A stretch of 64,000 nucleotides of DNA, from NCBI GenBank assembly GCA_002901265.1, contig PPHI01000083.1:102982-166981 (forward strand). The letters run 5' to 3'. This document shows positions 17,169-26,213 of this stretch, in pieces (position 1 is the first letter of the stretch; the number at the start of each line of letters is the position of its first letter). Origin of the DNA: Rhodopirellula baltica. GTDB taxonomy: Bacteria > Planctomycetota > Planctomycetia > Pirellulales > Pirellulaceae. Position numbers and translations under genes: made by a program. The notes beneath the pieces are model-generated. The model made no database searches, had not been told where the DNA came from, and saw only the letters and a program-made list of their open reading frames with translations.

Positions 17169-17358
17169 TTCGATCCTGGTTGTGCATGCGAAGTTGGACG
17201 AGGAAACATGCCGCCGGCGTATCGGCCGCAAAACGAACAGGCCATTTTAGGCATCAATTCACGGATGAACAGGGCCAACAACGTGTTTCACGCGTCATTG
17301 GAAGGCGAAATGCGAAATTTCGCCGCTGTTTACCCAGTTGAACCGAGCGTTCAAATGA

Positions 17359-17757
17359 CTAGTTGTCGTCGGACGAATCGTCGCTGTCGCCAGCCGCTGC
17401 TGCTTCGCCGCTTGGTGCGACTGGAGAAGCTCCGCGAGCGTTCGCCAGGATAGGTTCAACCAAGCGAGGGTCCAGTTTGATCGTCATTTGACGCAGGACA
17501 GGCTCGCAAAGTTGGAATGCGCGATCCAGTTTAGGAACTTCGCGGCCTTCCATTTCGAAGTAGGTCAACCAGTAGGTGCCTTTTTGGTGTCCTTCGATTG
17601 GGTAGGCGAGCTTTTGCTCCATCCACAAGCGGTTGACTTCAACCTTGCCACCGGCTTCGGTGATCAGGTCTTCGATCTGCTTGCTGACTCCACCGGGGTC
17701 CCGTGCGTAGTGGTTGCTATCCAGGATGCACAAGGTTTCGTAAGTGTTTTTCGCCAC
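17359..17757 (-). CDS. rpsF: 30S ribosomal protein S6
   Basis: A 132-residue protein with the S6 pattern: TYETLCILDSN at the start, VNRLWMEQKLAYPIEGHQKG and TYWLTYFEM in the middle, and VLRQMTIKLD near the end of the domain. The last 25 residues are an Ala-rich acidic tail (GDSDDSSDDN). S6 binds 16S rRNA together with S18. In most bacteria rpsR (S18) lies close downstream, but here the 190 bases before ssb hold no S18 gene. The pth gene lies 24 bases upstream of its start. Confidence 0.95.
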   Translation of the reverse strand: MAKNTYETLCILDSNHYARDPGGVSKQIEDLITEAGGKVEVNRLWMEQKLAYPIEGHQKGTYWLTYFEMEGREVPKLDRAFQLCEPVLRQMTIKLDPRLVEPILANARGASPVAPSGEAAAAGDSDDSSDDN

Positions 17758-17781
17758 GACGTTACTCTTTCACTGTTCAGG

Positions 17782-18360
17782 TTACTTCGGTGCAGCCGGG
17801 TCCGCGTTGAATTCGCTCATGGTTTGGCCGACTCCGTGGTTGACGAAGCTGATTGTGGCATGAGCGGCTCGCGTAGTGGCAGCCTCGAAGGTCTCTTGTT
17901 CTTGCTTGGAGAATTTCCCCAAGACGTAGTCGTTCACCGCCCAGCCTTCGGGAGGGCGTCCAATCCCGACTCGTAATCGTGGGAACGATTCCGAGCCAAG
18001 ATGCCGAATGATATCTTTCAAACCATTCTGGCCTCCGGCACTTCCGGATGGCCGCAATCTCAGTTTGCCACTCGGCAGATTGAGGTCGTCGCAAACGACC
18101 AGCAAGTCCTCGAGTGACAGCTTATAAAAATCCATGGCTTTACGGACGCTTTGTCCGCTGGCGTTCATGAATGTGTGCGGTTGCAGGATGGCCGCTTTCT
18201 CGCCTCCGATCGACGACTCGCAGAGTTCGCCTTCGAATTTGGTTTTTGTCGCACTGGCCGAGGTGAGTACCGCGACTTTGTCAGCGACGATGAAGCCGAC
18301 GTTGTGTCGGGTCAGTTCGTATTTTCGACCTGGGTTTCCCAAGCCAACAATCAACTTCAT
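17782..18360 (-). CDS. pth: Peptidyl-tRNA hydrolase
   Basis: A 192-residue protein starting MKLIVGLGNPGRKYELTRHN, the hallmark of bacterial Pth, with the catalytic His at 19. Further signatures are PHTFMNASGQSVRKAMDFYK, VVCDDLNLPSGKLRLRPSGS and GQNGLKDIIRHLGSESFPRL, followed by RVGIGRP. It releases tRNA from prematurely dropped peptidyl-tRNA in the cytoplasm. It lies 24 bases after the L25 gene and 24 bases before S6, the usual rplY-pth pairing, so co-transcription is likely. Confidence 0.97.
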   Translation of the reverse strand: MKLIVGLGNPGRKYELTRHNVGFIVADKVAVLTSASATKTKFEGELCESSIGGEKAAILQPHTFMNASGQSVRKAMDFYKLSLEDLLVVCDDLNLPSGKLRLRPSGSAGGQNGLKDIIRHLGSESFPRLRVGIGRPPEGWAVNDYVLGKFSKQEQETFEAATTRAAHATISFVNHGVGQTMSEFNADPAAPK

Positions 18361-18384
18361 CTTAGCCTGCTCAAACTGGCGAGA

Positions 18385-18966
18385 TTACTCGTCGCCTTCT
18401 TCCGCGTCGGTCGCTGCTTTGGCGCCCTTAGGCTTCTCGATGTGGAAGACCACGGTGTCGGCTGGGGTGACCAATTCGACGTTCTCGGGCAGTGTCAAAT
18501 CGCCGGCGCTGCGGTGTTCACCCGCTTTGACGGGAGTAACGTTCAGCGAAATCGATTCTGGGATCGCTACGGCTGGGCAGCTGACTTCGACTTCGTGAGC
18601 GTTTTCGATGACGATCCCGCCTTGCTTGCCGCCTGCTGGGTCGCCTTTGAAACGGATCGGCACGGTAACCGTGACGCGTTCGTTCATGTCGACACGTTGC
18701 AGGTCGATGTGCAGAACTTCGATGCCCAATGGATCGAACTGCAGATCGCTGACCAGTGCTGTTTCTTTAACTGCACCTTCCAGCTCGACAATTTTGCTGT
18801 GATGACGCAAGATCGACTCGACGGTCTTGCGATCGATCGACAGGTGTTCGTTTTCTTGCTTGTGCCCGTACAAGACGGCAGGAATTTGACCGGACTGGCG
18901 CAGCCGTTGCGAAGCTGCGGTGCCGAGCTTGCCTTCTCGTTTTTGGACCTGTACCACTTCCGCCAT
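18385..18966 (-). CDS. rplY: 50S ribosomal protein L25/CTC form
   Basis: A 193-residue L25 of the long CTC type. The N-domain (residues about 5-95) contains EGKLGTAASQRLRQSGQIPA and VLYGHKQE, then DLQFDPLGIEVLHIDLQRVD. The C-terminal TL5/CTC beta domain (about 95-185) contains VPIRFKGDPAGGKQGGIVIE and HIEKPKG. The tail is acidic (ATDAEEGDE). It binds 5S rRNA. It appears to be first gene of the unit L25-Pth-S6-SSB-L9, with the promoter in the 540-base gap upstream. Confidence 0.95.
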   Translation of the reverse strand: MAEVVQVQKREGKLGTAASQRLRQSGQIPAVLYGHKQENEHLSIDRKTVESILRHHSKIVELEGAVKETALVSDLQFDPLGIEVLHIDLQRVDMNERVTVTVPIRFKGDPAGGKQGGIVIENAHEVEVSCPAVAIPESISLNVTPVKAGEHRSAGDLTLPENVELVTPADTVVFHIEKPKGAKAATDAEEGDE

Positions 18967-19506
18967 CGCGGATCACCCTGACAAATTGATCTGTTCTGTT
19001 AATTCCATGCCACAGCTGAGCGACTGACTCATGTGGAGTGCAGTTTGTGCTGAAGTGGTCCGCCGGCGTGGACAAATACTGTCCTCTGTCGGCTTTGGGA
19101 ACCATTCATTTTGGCTCAGGCCGGGCCCTCACATTCGCCGCAACTCGCAGCGAAGCGGGTAAGTATGTCACGCTAGCGATTCTCTGCAAGCCCAAACGGC
19201 ACGGAGATTGCCGTCATTCGTCAAGGTCGATTCGCCAAGTCCAGTCAGAATTCCCAAGCCCTTCGCTTTTCGCTGCGCCGCAGGTTCCGTAAAACCGTTT
19301 ATTCGCCCCATTTAGTGGCTCGATTGGGCGGTAGGAGCCGCTGCAACCGGCACAGTTTATTGGGACGTCATCGTTTTGGAAGTTCGGGCGTTGATGCATC
19401 ACGGTTTTCCCGACCCGTATCCATGCGTTACCGGGTTGCGTACTCTGTCCCATGTGCCGGGTGCCGTTCCGCCGGGCTCGAATCTTGGTTTTGGCAGCTT
19501 TGGTGA
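18967..19506. other. Divergent intergenic region with no supported gene
   Basis: About 540 bases between rplY (minus) and the MBL-fold gene (plus). Open frames exist on both strands, but none has a start signal or a protein-like composition. I saw no RNA gene. The region should carry the promoter of the ribosomal-protein unit. Confidence 0.5.
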
Positions 19507-19515
19507 GTGACCGCG

Positions 19516-20331
19516 ATGACGTTTGTTCCAGAAACCAGTGATCCCGGTACTGCCCTGGTGACGTTTCTTGGCACGGGAACGAGTGTCGGCGTCCCGGCGA
19601 TCGGGTGTGATTGCGAGGTCTGTCAAAGTAGCGATCCGAAGAACAGTCGGTCACGCTGTGCGATCACCGTTCGGCTTCCCCAAGGAACGCTGCTGATCGA
19701 TACCCCGCCGGATCTACGCCAGCAATTGCTTCGCGAGCGGATTCGCTTGGTCCATTCCGTTCTTTATACGCACGAACATGCCGACCATATCTTTGGTTTG
19801 GATGACTTGCGATTGATGCCATTTCGGCTTGGTCACGCCATCCCGCTTTACTGCACCGAAATCGTCGAAACGCAAATCCGCGCCGCATACAGTTATGCCT
19901 TCACCGAGCGTGAGGACACGCACCCTGGCGCGACGCCGAAATTGCAACTGCATCGTATCGACGAAAGTCCGTTGGAGATTTTGGGCCAGCGGATCACCCC
20001 GATCCCAATGAAGCACGGGCCGCACTTTCATGTGTTTGGCTATCGCATCGGCGACTTTGCGTACTGCACGGACACCAATTTCATCCCCGATTCGTCGATC
20101 GAAAAGTTGCAAGGCGTTCGCACGCTGGTCGTCGGCGCACTTCGTGATGAGCCGCACCCGACGCACTTCAATCTGGAAGAAGCGATTGACGTTGCAAAAA
20201 AGGTCGGCGCCCAGCGGACGCTGTTAACACACACCGGGCACCAGTTGGAGTTTCACGCGACCAACGCCAGCCTTCCCGCTGGCGTCGAGATGGCACACGA
20301 CGGCATGCAGGTCGACGTCTGTTTGTCATAG
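19516..20331 (+). CDS. MBL-fold metallohydrolase (PhnP-like)
   Basis: A 271-residue protein from the ATG at 19516 (a GTG at 19507 is also possible). It has the metallo-beta-lactamase signature THEHADHIFGLDD and later ligands in PMKHGPHFHVFGYRIGDFAY, CTDTNFI and LLTHTGHQ. The N-terminus has GTGTSVGVPAIGCDCEVCQS, the two-Cys insertion typical of PhnP-like phosphodiesterases, with DPKNSRSRCA following. It probably hydrolyses a cyclic phosphodiester or a related small ester in the cytoplasm. No phosphonate genes are nearby, so the role is likely housekeeping. Confidence 0.88.
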   Translation: MTFVPETSDPGTALVTFLGTGTSVGVPAIGCDCEVCQSSDPKNSRSRCAITVRLPQGTLLIDTPPDLRQQLLRERIRLVHSVLYTHEHADHIFGLDDLRLMPFRLGHAIPLYCTEIVETQIRAAYSYAFTEREDTHPGATPKLQLHRIDESPLEILGQRITPIPMKHGPHFHVFGYRIGDFAYCTDTNFIPDSSIEKLQGVRTLVVGALRDEPHPTHFNLEEAIDVAKKVGAQRTLLTHTGHQLEFHATNASLPAGVEMAHDGMQVDVCLS

Positions 20332-20522
20332 GTCTCCATGGGGGGCGACGCGCCGTATCCCTTACGTGACTGCGTACTCTCTACGGCAGGCACTTCTTGC
20401 CTCGCGTTGTTTTTCTGGAAAGCAACACGCCAATGATGGCATTTGGTATATTACGCCTCCCACCTGAATGAGTTGCCCACCTTTAAGTCATCCCACCTCC
20501 CTCTTTCCTGCCTGAGGCTTCC

Positions 20523-20786
20523 ATGTCATCGCTGCCGGATGCCAGTCGTTACAACGCACGTTTGGGACTTTGGCTGTTCGCGATTTACTTACTGCTGTAC
20601 CTGGGGTTTGTGTTGCTGAGTGCGTTTGCCGCATCGGTGATGGAACGTCCGGTCTTGGCGGGCTTGAATCTTGCGATCGTGTACGGTTTCGGTTTGATCA
20701 TCGGCGCGTTGGTGATGGCTCTTATCTATGGCGCGTTCTGTAAACGCGATACCGAATCAACCGGGACGTCGGGAGACAGCGAGTGA
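20523..20786 (+). CDS. DUF485 small membrane protein
   Basis: An 87-residue protein with two hydrophobic helices (LWLFAIYLLLYLGFVLLSAF and a second at about 50-70), matching DUF485 proteins encoded directly before acetate/solute symporters (YjcH-like). Its stop overlaps the symporter GTG by four bases (GTGA), indicating translational coupling. It probably assists or modulates the symporter at the inner membrane. Confidence 0.85.
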   Translation: MSSLPDASRYNARLGLWLFAIYLLLYLGFVLLSAFAASVMERPVLAGLNLAIVYGFGLIIGALVMALIYGAFCKRDTESTGTSGDSE

Positions 20787-22714
20787 TTTACGATCCTTCT
20801 TGGGTTGCGGTCTTTGTATTTTTTGGGTTTGTCGGTGCCACGGTCGGCCTGAGTTTCTTTCTGGGGCGGAAAGCCAAATCGTCGGAAGGTTACTTCGCCG
20901 CACACGGCCAGATTCCTTGGGCAGTCAACGGGATCGCGTTTGCCGGCGACTACTTGTCCGCCGCGTCATTCCTTGGCATTTGTGGAATGATCGCGTCGTA
21001 CGGCTATGACGGATTTCTTTATTCGATCGGGTTTCTTGCCGGTTGGATCGTCGCGCTGTTCGTGATCGCCGAACCGATGAAACGATTGGGGCGATTTACG
21101 TTTGCTGACGCGTTGGATTCGAAGTTTGATTCACGCGGGATCAAAGCGGCCGCCGGGATCAGCACGCTGGTTGTCAGTGTGTTTTATTTGATCCCGCAGA
21201 TGGTCGGTGCCGGTTCGTTGATCCAGCCGCTACTGGGATTCCCACACTGGGTCGGCGTTGTCCTGGTGGGTGTCGTGGTGATCACAATCGTTGTGACTGC
21301 CGGGATGGTTTCGACAACGTGGGTACAGTTCCTGAAAGGCTCGCTGTTGGTGATCTTTAGCGCGATCCTGGTGTTCTTGTTGCTCGGGCGCGGATTCAAG
21401 GCACAACCCGAAGCGTTCGAAGAGATCGGCCCGATGGCCGAAGCCGACGTGTCGGCAGAAATCATCGACGGTCGCCAAGTCCTTCCGGCCGAGGATGGTT
21501 GGGAAGAGCATCCCGATTTGATTCGATTGGCGGACGCGAATGGACACGGGTTTGATTTGTTCCAAGTTCAGCCCGCGAGGCTCGAAGGTCTGGTCGTGCT
21601 GCGGAAGGCTCAGGCGATTCGCAAAACCGACGATGCGATCCTGATTGACGGTGCACCCAAAGGACGCGACGAAGGTCAAAAACAGATTCAACCCGTCGGT
21701 ACGATTCAAGTTTTACCGGAGGGCAAAGAAGAAACGGGCGGACTAGGTCTGGTCAGTTTCTTTACGACGCTGAACGACAGTCGTGTGGTGTTGTGGCGTA
21801 ACAAAACGGTCACGCATGCAGACGGCACCAAGACCACGGTTCATTTCCAAAAGCTGACAGACGGCAAAGAGGTTTTGCGGCCAGGGGAGCACCCCAAGTT
21901 CGCCGGGATTCGCGGCGATTCGATCATCGGCAAGTTGAATTTTCTGTCGCTGATGTTGGCGTTGTTCTGTGGCACGGCATCGTTGCCGCACATCTTGATT
22001 CGGTACTACACAGTAAAGGACGGCGCGGCGGCGCGTAAAAGCACGATCGTCGGAATCGCCAGTATCGGCTTTTTCTATGTGCTGACGCTGTACATTGGCT
22101 TGGGCGCGATGACGAGCGGTTCGATGGATTTAACCGACAGCAACATGGCCGCACCGCTTCTTGCACGCAGCATCAGCACGTGGCTGTTCGCGATCATTTC
22201 TGCGATCGCCTTCACGACAGTTTTGGGAACGGTCAGCGGGTTGATTCTGGCAAGCAGTGGCGCGGTGGCGCACGACCTGTTGGTTGGCGTGATGGGCATC
22301 AACTTGTCAGAGGATAAAAAGGTCCGGATCGCCAAGCTGTCTGCGGTGGTGGTCGGTGCGATCGCGATCGTGCTCGGGATCTTGTTCAAAGAAATGAACG
22401 TTGGGTACTTGGTCGGCTGGGCGTTCAGTGTTGCGGCCAGTGCGAACTTGCCGGCGCTTGTGATGCTGTTGTTCTGGAAAGGCACCAGCAAGCAAGGCAT
22501 CGTGGCAAGCGTGATGGTCGGCATGATCAGCTCGCTTGGTTGGATCTTGCTGTCCAGCGATACTTACAAATCCGTTTATGGATGGGACCCCGAAACCGCG
22601 ATCGCCCCGTTCAGCCAACCGGGGATCATTACGATCCCGCTCGCGTTTGTCACTTTGGTGGTGGTTTCGTTGTTGACGAAGCCTGCGGGTTCCCCAGAAC
22701 TGTCTACTGATTGA
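20783..22714 (+). CDS. actP: Sodium/solute symporter of the acetate permease (ActP) type, with enlarged loop
   Basis: A 643-residue SSS-family protein, about 95 residues longer than the enteric ActP. The first about 205 residues hold six membrane segments (GQIPWAVNGIAFAGDYLSAA is a family signature), and the last 265 hold the rest (GTASLPHILIRYYTVKD, then TVLGTVSGLILASSGAVAHD). Between them, residues about 210-375 form a hydrophilic insert rich in Asp, Glu and Lys. The DUF485 gene overlaps upstream. Uptake of acetate or a short carboxylate with Na+ is the family role; the exact substrate is not shown. Confidence 0.87.
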   Translation: MIYDPSWVAVFVFFGFVGATVGLSFFLGRKAKSSEGYFAAHGQIPWAVNGIAFAGDYLSAASFLGICGMIASYGYDGFLYSIGFLAGWIVALFVIAEPMKRLGRFTFADALDSKFDSRGIKAAAGISTLVVSVFYLIPQMVGAGSLIQPLLGFPHWVGVVLVGVVVITIVVTAGMVSTTWVQFLKGSLLVIFSAILVFLLLGRGFKAQPEAFEEIGPMAEADVSAEIIDGRQVLPAEDGWEEHPDLIRLADANGHGFDLFQVQPARLEGLVVLRKAQAIRKTDDAILIDGAPKGRDEGQKQIQPVGTIQVLPEGKEETGGLGLVSFFTTLNDSRVVLWRNKTVTHADGTKTTVHFQKLTDGKEVLRPGEHPKFAGIRGDSIIGKLNFLSLMLALFCGTASLPHILIRYYTVKDGAAARKSTIVGIASIGFFYVLTLYIGLGAMTSGSMDLTDSNMAAPLLARSISTWLFAIISAIAFTTVLGTVSGLILASSGAVAHDLLVGVMGINLSEDKKVRIAKLSAVVVGAIAIVLGILFKEMNVGYLVGWAFSVAASANLPALVMLLFWKGTSKQGIVASVMVGMISSLGWILLSSDTYKSVYGWDPETAIAPFSQPGIITIPLAFVTLVVVSLLTKPAGSPELSTD

Positions 22715-24196
22715 TTGGTGTTTGCGATGCTGTGTCCAATGGGTTCGTTTCGGTTGTCGTTGGCGCTGGTTTGTCTTGTGTTTGTCGGCTGTCATCGCGA
22801 CGAGCCGACCATGGCACAGACCGCATCCGACCGACCGGACGCATCGGCAGCAGCCAGTGCGCCCCCAGGAAGTGTGGCGACAGGCAACACGCCCGCAGAG
22901 ACAGCCTCTGAAAACATCCCCATGGTGGGGACGCAGGTCGCTTGGCCAAGGTTGCTGGGCAGTCACTTCGACGGTGTAGCTCCGGCATCGGCGGCGAACC
23001 CGGATTGGACGCAATCGCCACAAGTCACTTGGGTGTTACCCGTCGGCGAAGGATACGGCTTGGGCAGCGTTGCCGACGAAATCTATTATCACTTTGACGC
23101 GCCACGAGAAAGTCGACCGCGTGTGCAGCGTTTGCGTGCGATCGACCTCAAGACTGGCGAGCCGATCTGGTCTGTCGAAAAGCCATTCGATTATTCGGAC
23201 TTGTATGGCTATGAAAGTGGTCCGCGAGGGACGCCTGCGATCGACGCGGATCGCATCGTCACCTTCGGCGTCGATGGCGAACTGACTTGTCGGGCACGCA
23301 CTGACGGCAAAGAAATTTGGAGTGTCGCGACGAATCAAGTTTACGGCGTCGTGCAGAACTTCTTTGGCGTGGGCGCATCCCCGTTGATCGTTGACGGCAT
23401 GGTGATCGTGCCTGTCGGTGGCAGCCCACCGGAAGACCAATCGATCGCACCGGGGCGACTCGATCGAGTGATCCCGAACGGATCGGCGCTGGTCGCGTTT
23501 GATTTGGCCGATGGCAAAGAACGCTGGCGATGCGGCGAGGATTTGGCGGGGTATAGCAGTCCACGGACAATGAGGCTCGACGGCAAGACGATCGTTTTGG
23601 CGTTCTGCCGGGATCACTTGTTGGCTGTCGATCCGCAAGCCGGGAAGGTGCTGTGGAAGTTCGCACACCGAGCCGACAAGCTGGAAAGCGTGAACGCGAT
23701 GATGCCGATCGTCGATCAGAATCAAGTCTTCATCAGCGAGTGCTACGACGTCGGCAGTGTGTTGCTGGGCGTAACCTCGGAAGAAGCGTCGGTGATTTGG
23801 CGTGATGACGAGGCGGGCAGCCTGCGCGGTCATGCGATGCGATGCCATTGGTCGACGCCCGTGTTAATCGACGGGTACTTGTATGGCTGCAGCGGTCGCA
23901 ACAACCCGGACAGCGATTTTCGTTGTGTGGAGTTTGGAACCGGCAAAGTGATGTGGGAAGACGGGCGGCGACGACGCAGCTCGGTGACGCGGGTCGGCGA
24001 CTTGTTGATGGTGATGGACGAGTTTGCGAAGTTGCAAATCGTCCGTCCGACACCAACGAAGTTCGAGCAGATTGCCGAATTCGACTTCAGCGATCAGCTA
24101 ACCCCTCCGTGCTGGGCCGCCCCGGTCGTGATCGGCAATCGCGTCCTGATTCGCGGCGATCGACGTGTTTTGTGCCTGGCCTTTCCCGACGCGTGA
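22715..24196 (+). CDS. PQQ-like beta-propeller lipoprotein
   Basis: A 493-residue protein (TTG at 22715; ATG at 22727 is an alternative) with a signal peptide and lipobox LVFVGC, so it should be lipid-anchored. The mature part has repeated propeller-blade motifs of the PQQ/BamB type: LKTGEPIWSVEKPF, RTDGKEIWSVATN, LADGKERWRCGED, DPQAGKVLWKFAH and FGTGKVMWEDG. Without visible PQQ-dehydrogenase catalytic residues it is probably a non-catalytic scaffold or binding protein. It follows the symporter stop immediately, so it belongs to that operon. Confidence 0.85.
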   Translation: MVFAMLCPMGSFRLSLALVCLVFVGCHRDEPTMAQTASDRPDASAAASAPPGSVATGNTPAETASENIPMVGTQVAWPRLLGSHFDGVAPASAANPDWTQSPQVTWVLPVGEGYGLGSVADEIYYHFDAPRESRPRVQRLRAIDLKTGEPIWSVEKPFDYSDLYGYESGPRGTPAIDADRIVTFGVDGELTCRARTDGKEIWSVATNQVYGVVQNFFGVGASPLIVDGMVIVPVGGSPPEDQSIAPGRLDRVIPNGSALVAFDLADGKERWRCGEDLAGYSSPRTMRLDGKTIVLAFCRDHLLAVDPQAGKVLWKFAHRADKLESVNAMMPIVDQNQVFISECYDVGSVLLGVTSEEASVIWRDDEAGSLRGHAMRCHWSTPVLIDGYLYGCSGRNNPDSDFRCVEFGTGKVMWEDGRRRRSSVTRVGDLLMVMDEFAKLQIVRPTPTKFEQIAEFDFSDQLTPPCWAAPVVIGNRVLIRGDRRVLCLAFPDA

Positions 24197-24286
24197 TCTC
24201 CGGCGGGGGCCCACCCACTTCGTCGCCCGATCCGATCGTGATAGGCTTTGCCGCATCCGTCACACCCATTTATTCAGCGCGACGCT

Positions 24287-24931
24287 ATGCCAGCCCACGA
24301 AGAACATGTGCTTGTTATCCCCGCTTCGGTGATCGACTCGATCGGAGCGTTCGAGGGGTTTGAGACCGATATTGAGCGTTACTTGGACAAAATTCTGAGC
24401 AGCGATCAGTTGTCATATCAGCCCCGTGGTGCGATGGAAGTCGACCCGAGTTTCAAGCAACTGATTCCTTATGTTGTCCTTGAGTGGCAGGGGGAGTCGG
24501 GCGAACCGCAAGTGTTTACTTACACTCGCGGAGGCGGTGGTGGCGAAAAACGATTGCACGCTAAACGCAGTATTGGGATTGGCGGACACATTAGCCAGGA
24601 AGACGCAAGCGGCAGCGAAGACGCGTATCAAGTTGGCATGCGTCGGGAGCTAGAGGAAGAGATCCACTTGGAATCGAAATACACCGAAACCCAAGAAGGA
24701 TTGATCTATGACCCGTCCAACGAAGTCGGCCAAGTTCACCTCGGTGTCGTGCATCGGTTTCGGCTTGCCGAGCCCAAGGTGTCGAGCCGCGAAGACGATC
24801 TAGCCGAAGGTGGTTTTGTGCCGGTATCGGAACTGCGTCAGCAACGTGATCAGTTGGAAACGTGGAGTCAGTTGGCGCTCGACGCGCTTTATCCGCAATC
24901 GGCAAATCCACATTCGGCAACGAACGCTTGA
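24287..24931 (+). CDS. Nudix-like phosphoesterase
   Basis: From the ATG at 24287, 214 residues. The Nudix region is IGIGGHISQEDAS followed after a short insert by MRRELEEEIHLE, which supplies the REXXEE core of the Nudix box. The N-terminal part (HVLVIPASVIDSIGAFEGFE) and the phrase VVLEWQGESGEPQVFTYTRG match a group often annotated as phosphoesterase/Nudix protein. It likely hydrolyses a nucleoside diphosphate-linked compound. It lies 13 bases before the cysteine desulfurase gene; no functional link is evident. Confidence 0.8.
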   Translation: MPAHEEHVLVIPASVIDSIGAFEGFETDIERYLDKILSSDQLSYQPRGAMEVDPSFKQLIPYVVLEWQGESGEPQVFTYTRGGGGGEKRLHAKRSIGIGGHISQEDASGSEDAYQVGMRRELEEEIHLESKYTETQEGLIYDPSNEVGQVHLGVVHRFRLAEPKVSSREDDLAEGGFVPVSELRQQRDQLETWSQLALDALYPQSANPHSATNA

Positions 24932-24944
24932 GTAAGGTGCCCCG

Positions 24945-26114
24945 TTGATTTATCTCGACAATCATGCGACGACGCCTTGTGATCGTCGTGTCGCCGAATC
25001 CATGATGACTTGGTTGGTGGAGCAATTCGGCAACCCGCACAGTACGTCGCACGAGATGGGACGCGAGGCGGCGGATGCGATCGAATCGTCGCTGGAGCAG
25101 ATCGCGATGACGCTCGGCGTTACTTCGGAAACCCTGCTGGTGACAAGTGGTGCGACCGAGAGCAATAACTTGGCGATTGATGGCGTGTGTCGGCATCCGC
25201 GTCAAAAACGAAAGCACTTCGTTACCTCAACGATCGAACACCCTTCGATTTTGGATGTGGCTAAGCGATTGCAGCGGGACGGTTATCGAGTCAGCTTCAT
25301 CGGTGTGCATCCGCAAGGACATGAGTTGGCCGGCCAGGTCAACTTGGACGAGCTAAGCCGCGTCGTCGACGAAGGTACCGCGTTGGTTTCAATCCACTGG
25401 GCGAACAACGAGATCGGCGTGATCCAGCCGATGGCCCAGATCGCCGAAATCACGCACCAGTTCGGCTCATTGCTGCACAGTGATGCGACGCAAGCGGTCG
25501 GTCGGATCGAAGTGAAGCTTGACGCGGCGGATGTTGACTTGGTCAGTGCGTCCGCCCACAAGTTCTACGGACCCAAAGGCGTCGGGCTGTTGACGTTTGG
25601 TGGCGGTGCCGAGCGTCGTCGTGTCCGGCTGAAACCGCTGTTCGTCGGCGGCGGCCAACAACGAAACCTGCGCAGCGGAACGATGTCACCTGCCAACGTG
25701 ATCGCGATGGCAACGGCGCTGGGTTTCGCCGTGGAAGAACTTGCGTCGACAGAATCGTCGGTGCGTGGATTGCGGAACCAATTCTTCGCGACCTTGTCCG
25801 GTGCGATTGATGGGATCGAGTTGAACGGGCTGGCGTTGGATTCGGGGCAGCGGTTGGCCGGGAACCTGAATTTGATGCTGCCGGATATCGAAGGTGAAGC
25901 TTGGATGGCGGCGTGCCGCGAGGTCGCGTTCAGCAGCGGTTCGGCCTGCAGCAGCGTGGATGCCGATGCCAGTCACGTGATCATGGGGCTGGGGCGAAGC
26001 GAAAGCGAAGCCCGTCGCAGTGTTCGTTTTGGGATTGGCAAGTTCAACACGCAATCCGAAATCACACACGCATCGCAGTTATTGATCGACAGCTATCGAC
26101 GTCTTCGCGTTTGA
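24945..26114 (+). CDS. Cysteine desulfurase (IscS/NifS family)
   Basis: A 389-residue PLP enzyme starting at TTG with MIYLDNHATTPCDRRV. The PLP lysine is Lys206 in SASAHKFYGPKGVG, the ATES motif (TSGATESNNLAIDG) and HSDATQAVG bind cofactor, and the sulfur-carrying Cys is Cys335 in the flexible loop SSGSACSS. It converts L-cysteine to L-alanine and enzyme-bound persulfide for Fe-S cluster or thionucleoside formation in the cytoplasm. No IscU, SufE or IscR gene is next to it, so assignment to iscS or nifS is left open. Confidence 0.95.
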   Translation: MIYLDNHATTPCDRRVAESMMTWLVEQFGNPHSTSHEMGREAADAIESSLEQIAMTLGVTSETLLVTSGATESNNLAIDGVCRHPRQKRKHFVTSTIEHPSILDVAKRLQRDGYRVSFIGVHPQGHELAGQVNLDELSRVVDEGTALVSIHWANNEIGVIQPMAQIAEITHQFGSLLHSDATQAVGRIEVKLDAADVDLVSASAHKFYGPKGVGLLTFGGGAERRRVRLKPLFVGGGQQRNLRSGTMSPANVIAMATALGFAVEELASTESSVRGLRNQFFATLSGAIDGIELNGLALDSGQRLAGNLNLMLPDIEGEAWMAACREVAFSSGSACSSVDADASHVIMGLGRSESEARRSVRFGIGKFNTQSEITHASQLLIDSYRRLRV

Positions 26115-26141
26115 ATCAAAGTCGCTTGTCGAGTCGCAATG

Positions 26142-26180
26142 AAAAACGCCATTCGCACGGCTGGTGCGAATGGCGTTTTG
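26142..26180. terminator. Bidirectional terminator between convergent genes
   Basis: A 16-bp stem (AAAACGCCATTCGCAC with GTGCGAATGGCGTTTT) around a short GGCTG-type loop, with A residues on the left and T residues on the right. It can stop transcription of the cysteine desulfurase gene and of the minus-strand PQQ-propeller gene. Confidence 0.92.
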
Positions 26181-26213
26181 CGTTTCTTGATCGCTTGGTT
26201 TTCTGGGCGGCGT

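Noticed and set aside
16021..17453. Plus-strand open frames of 245 and 287 codons across rplI, ssb and rpsF
   Set aside because: They mirror well-supported minus-strand genes and have no sensible protein features.
19214..19654. Minus-strand 146-codon frame overlapping the start of the MBL-fold gene
   Set aside because: It overlaps a clear gene and its composition is Arg/Ser/Pro-rich without any motif.
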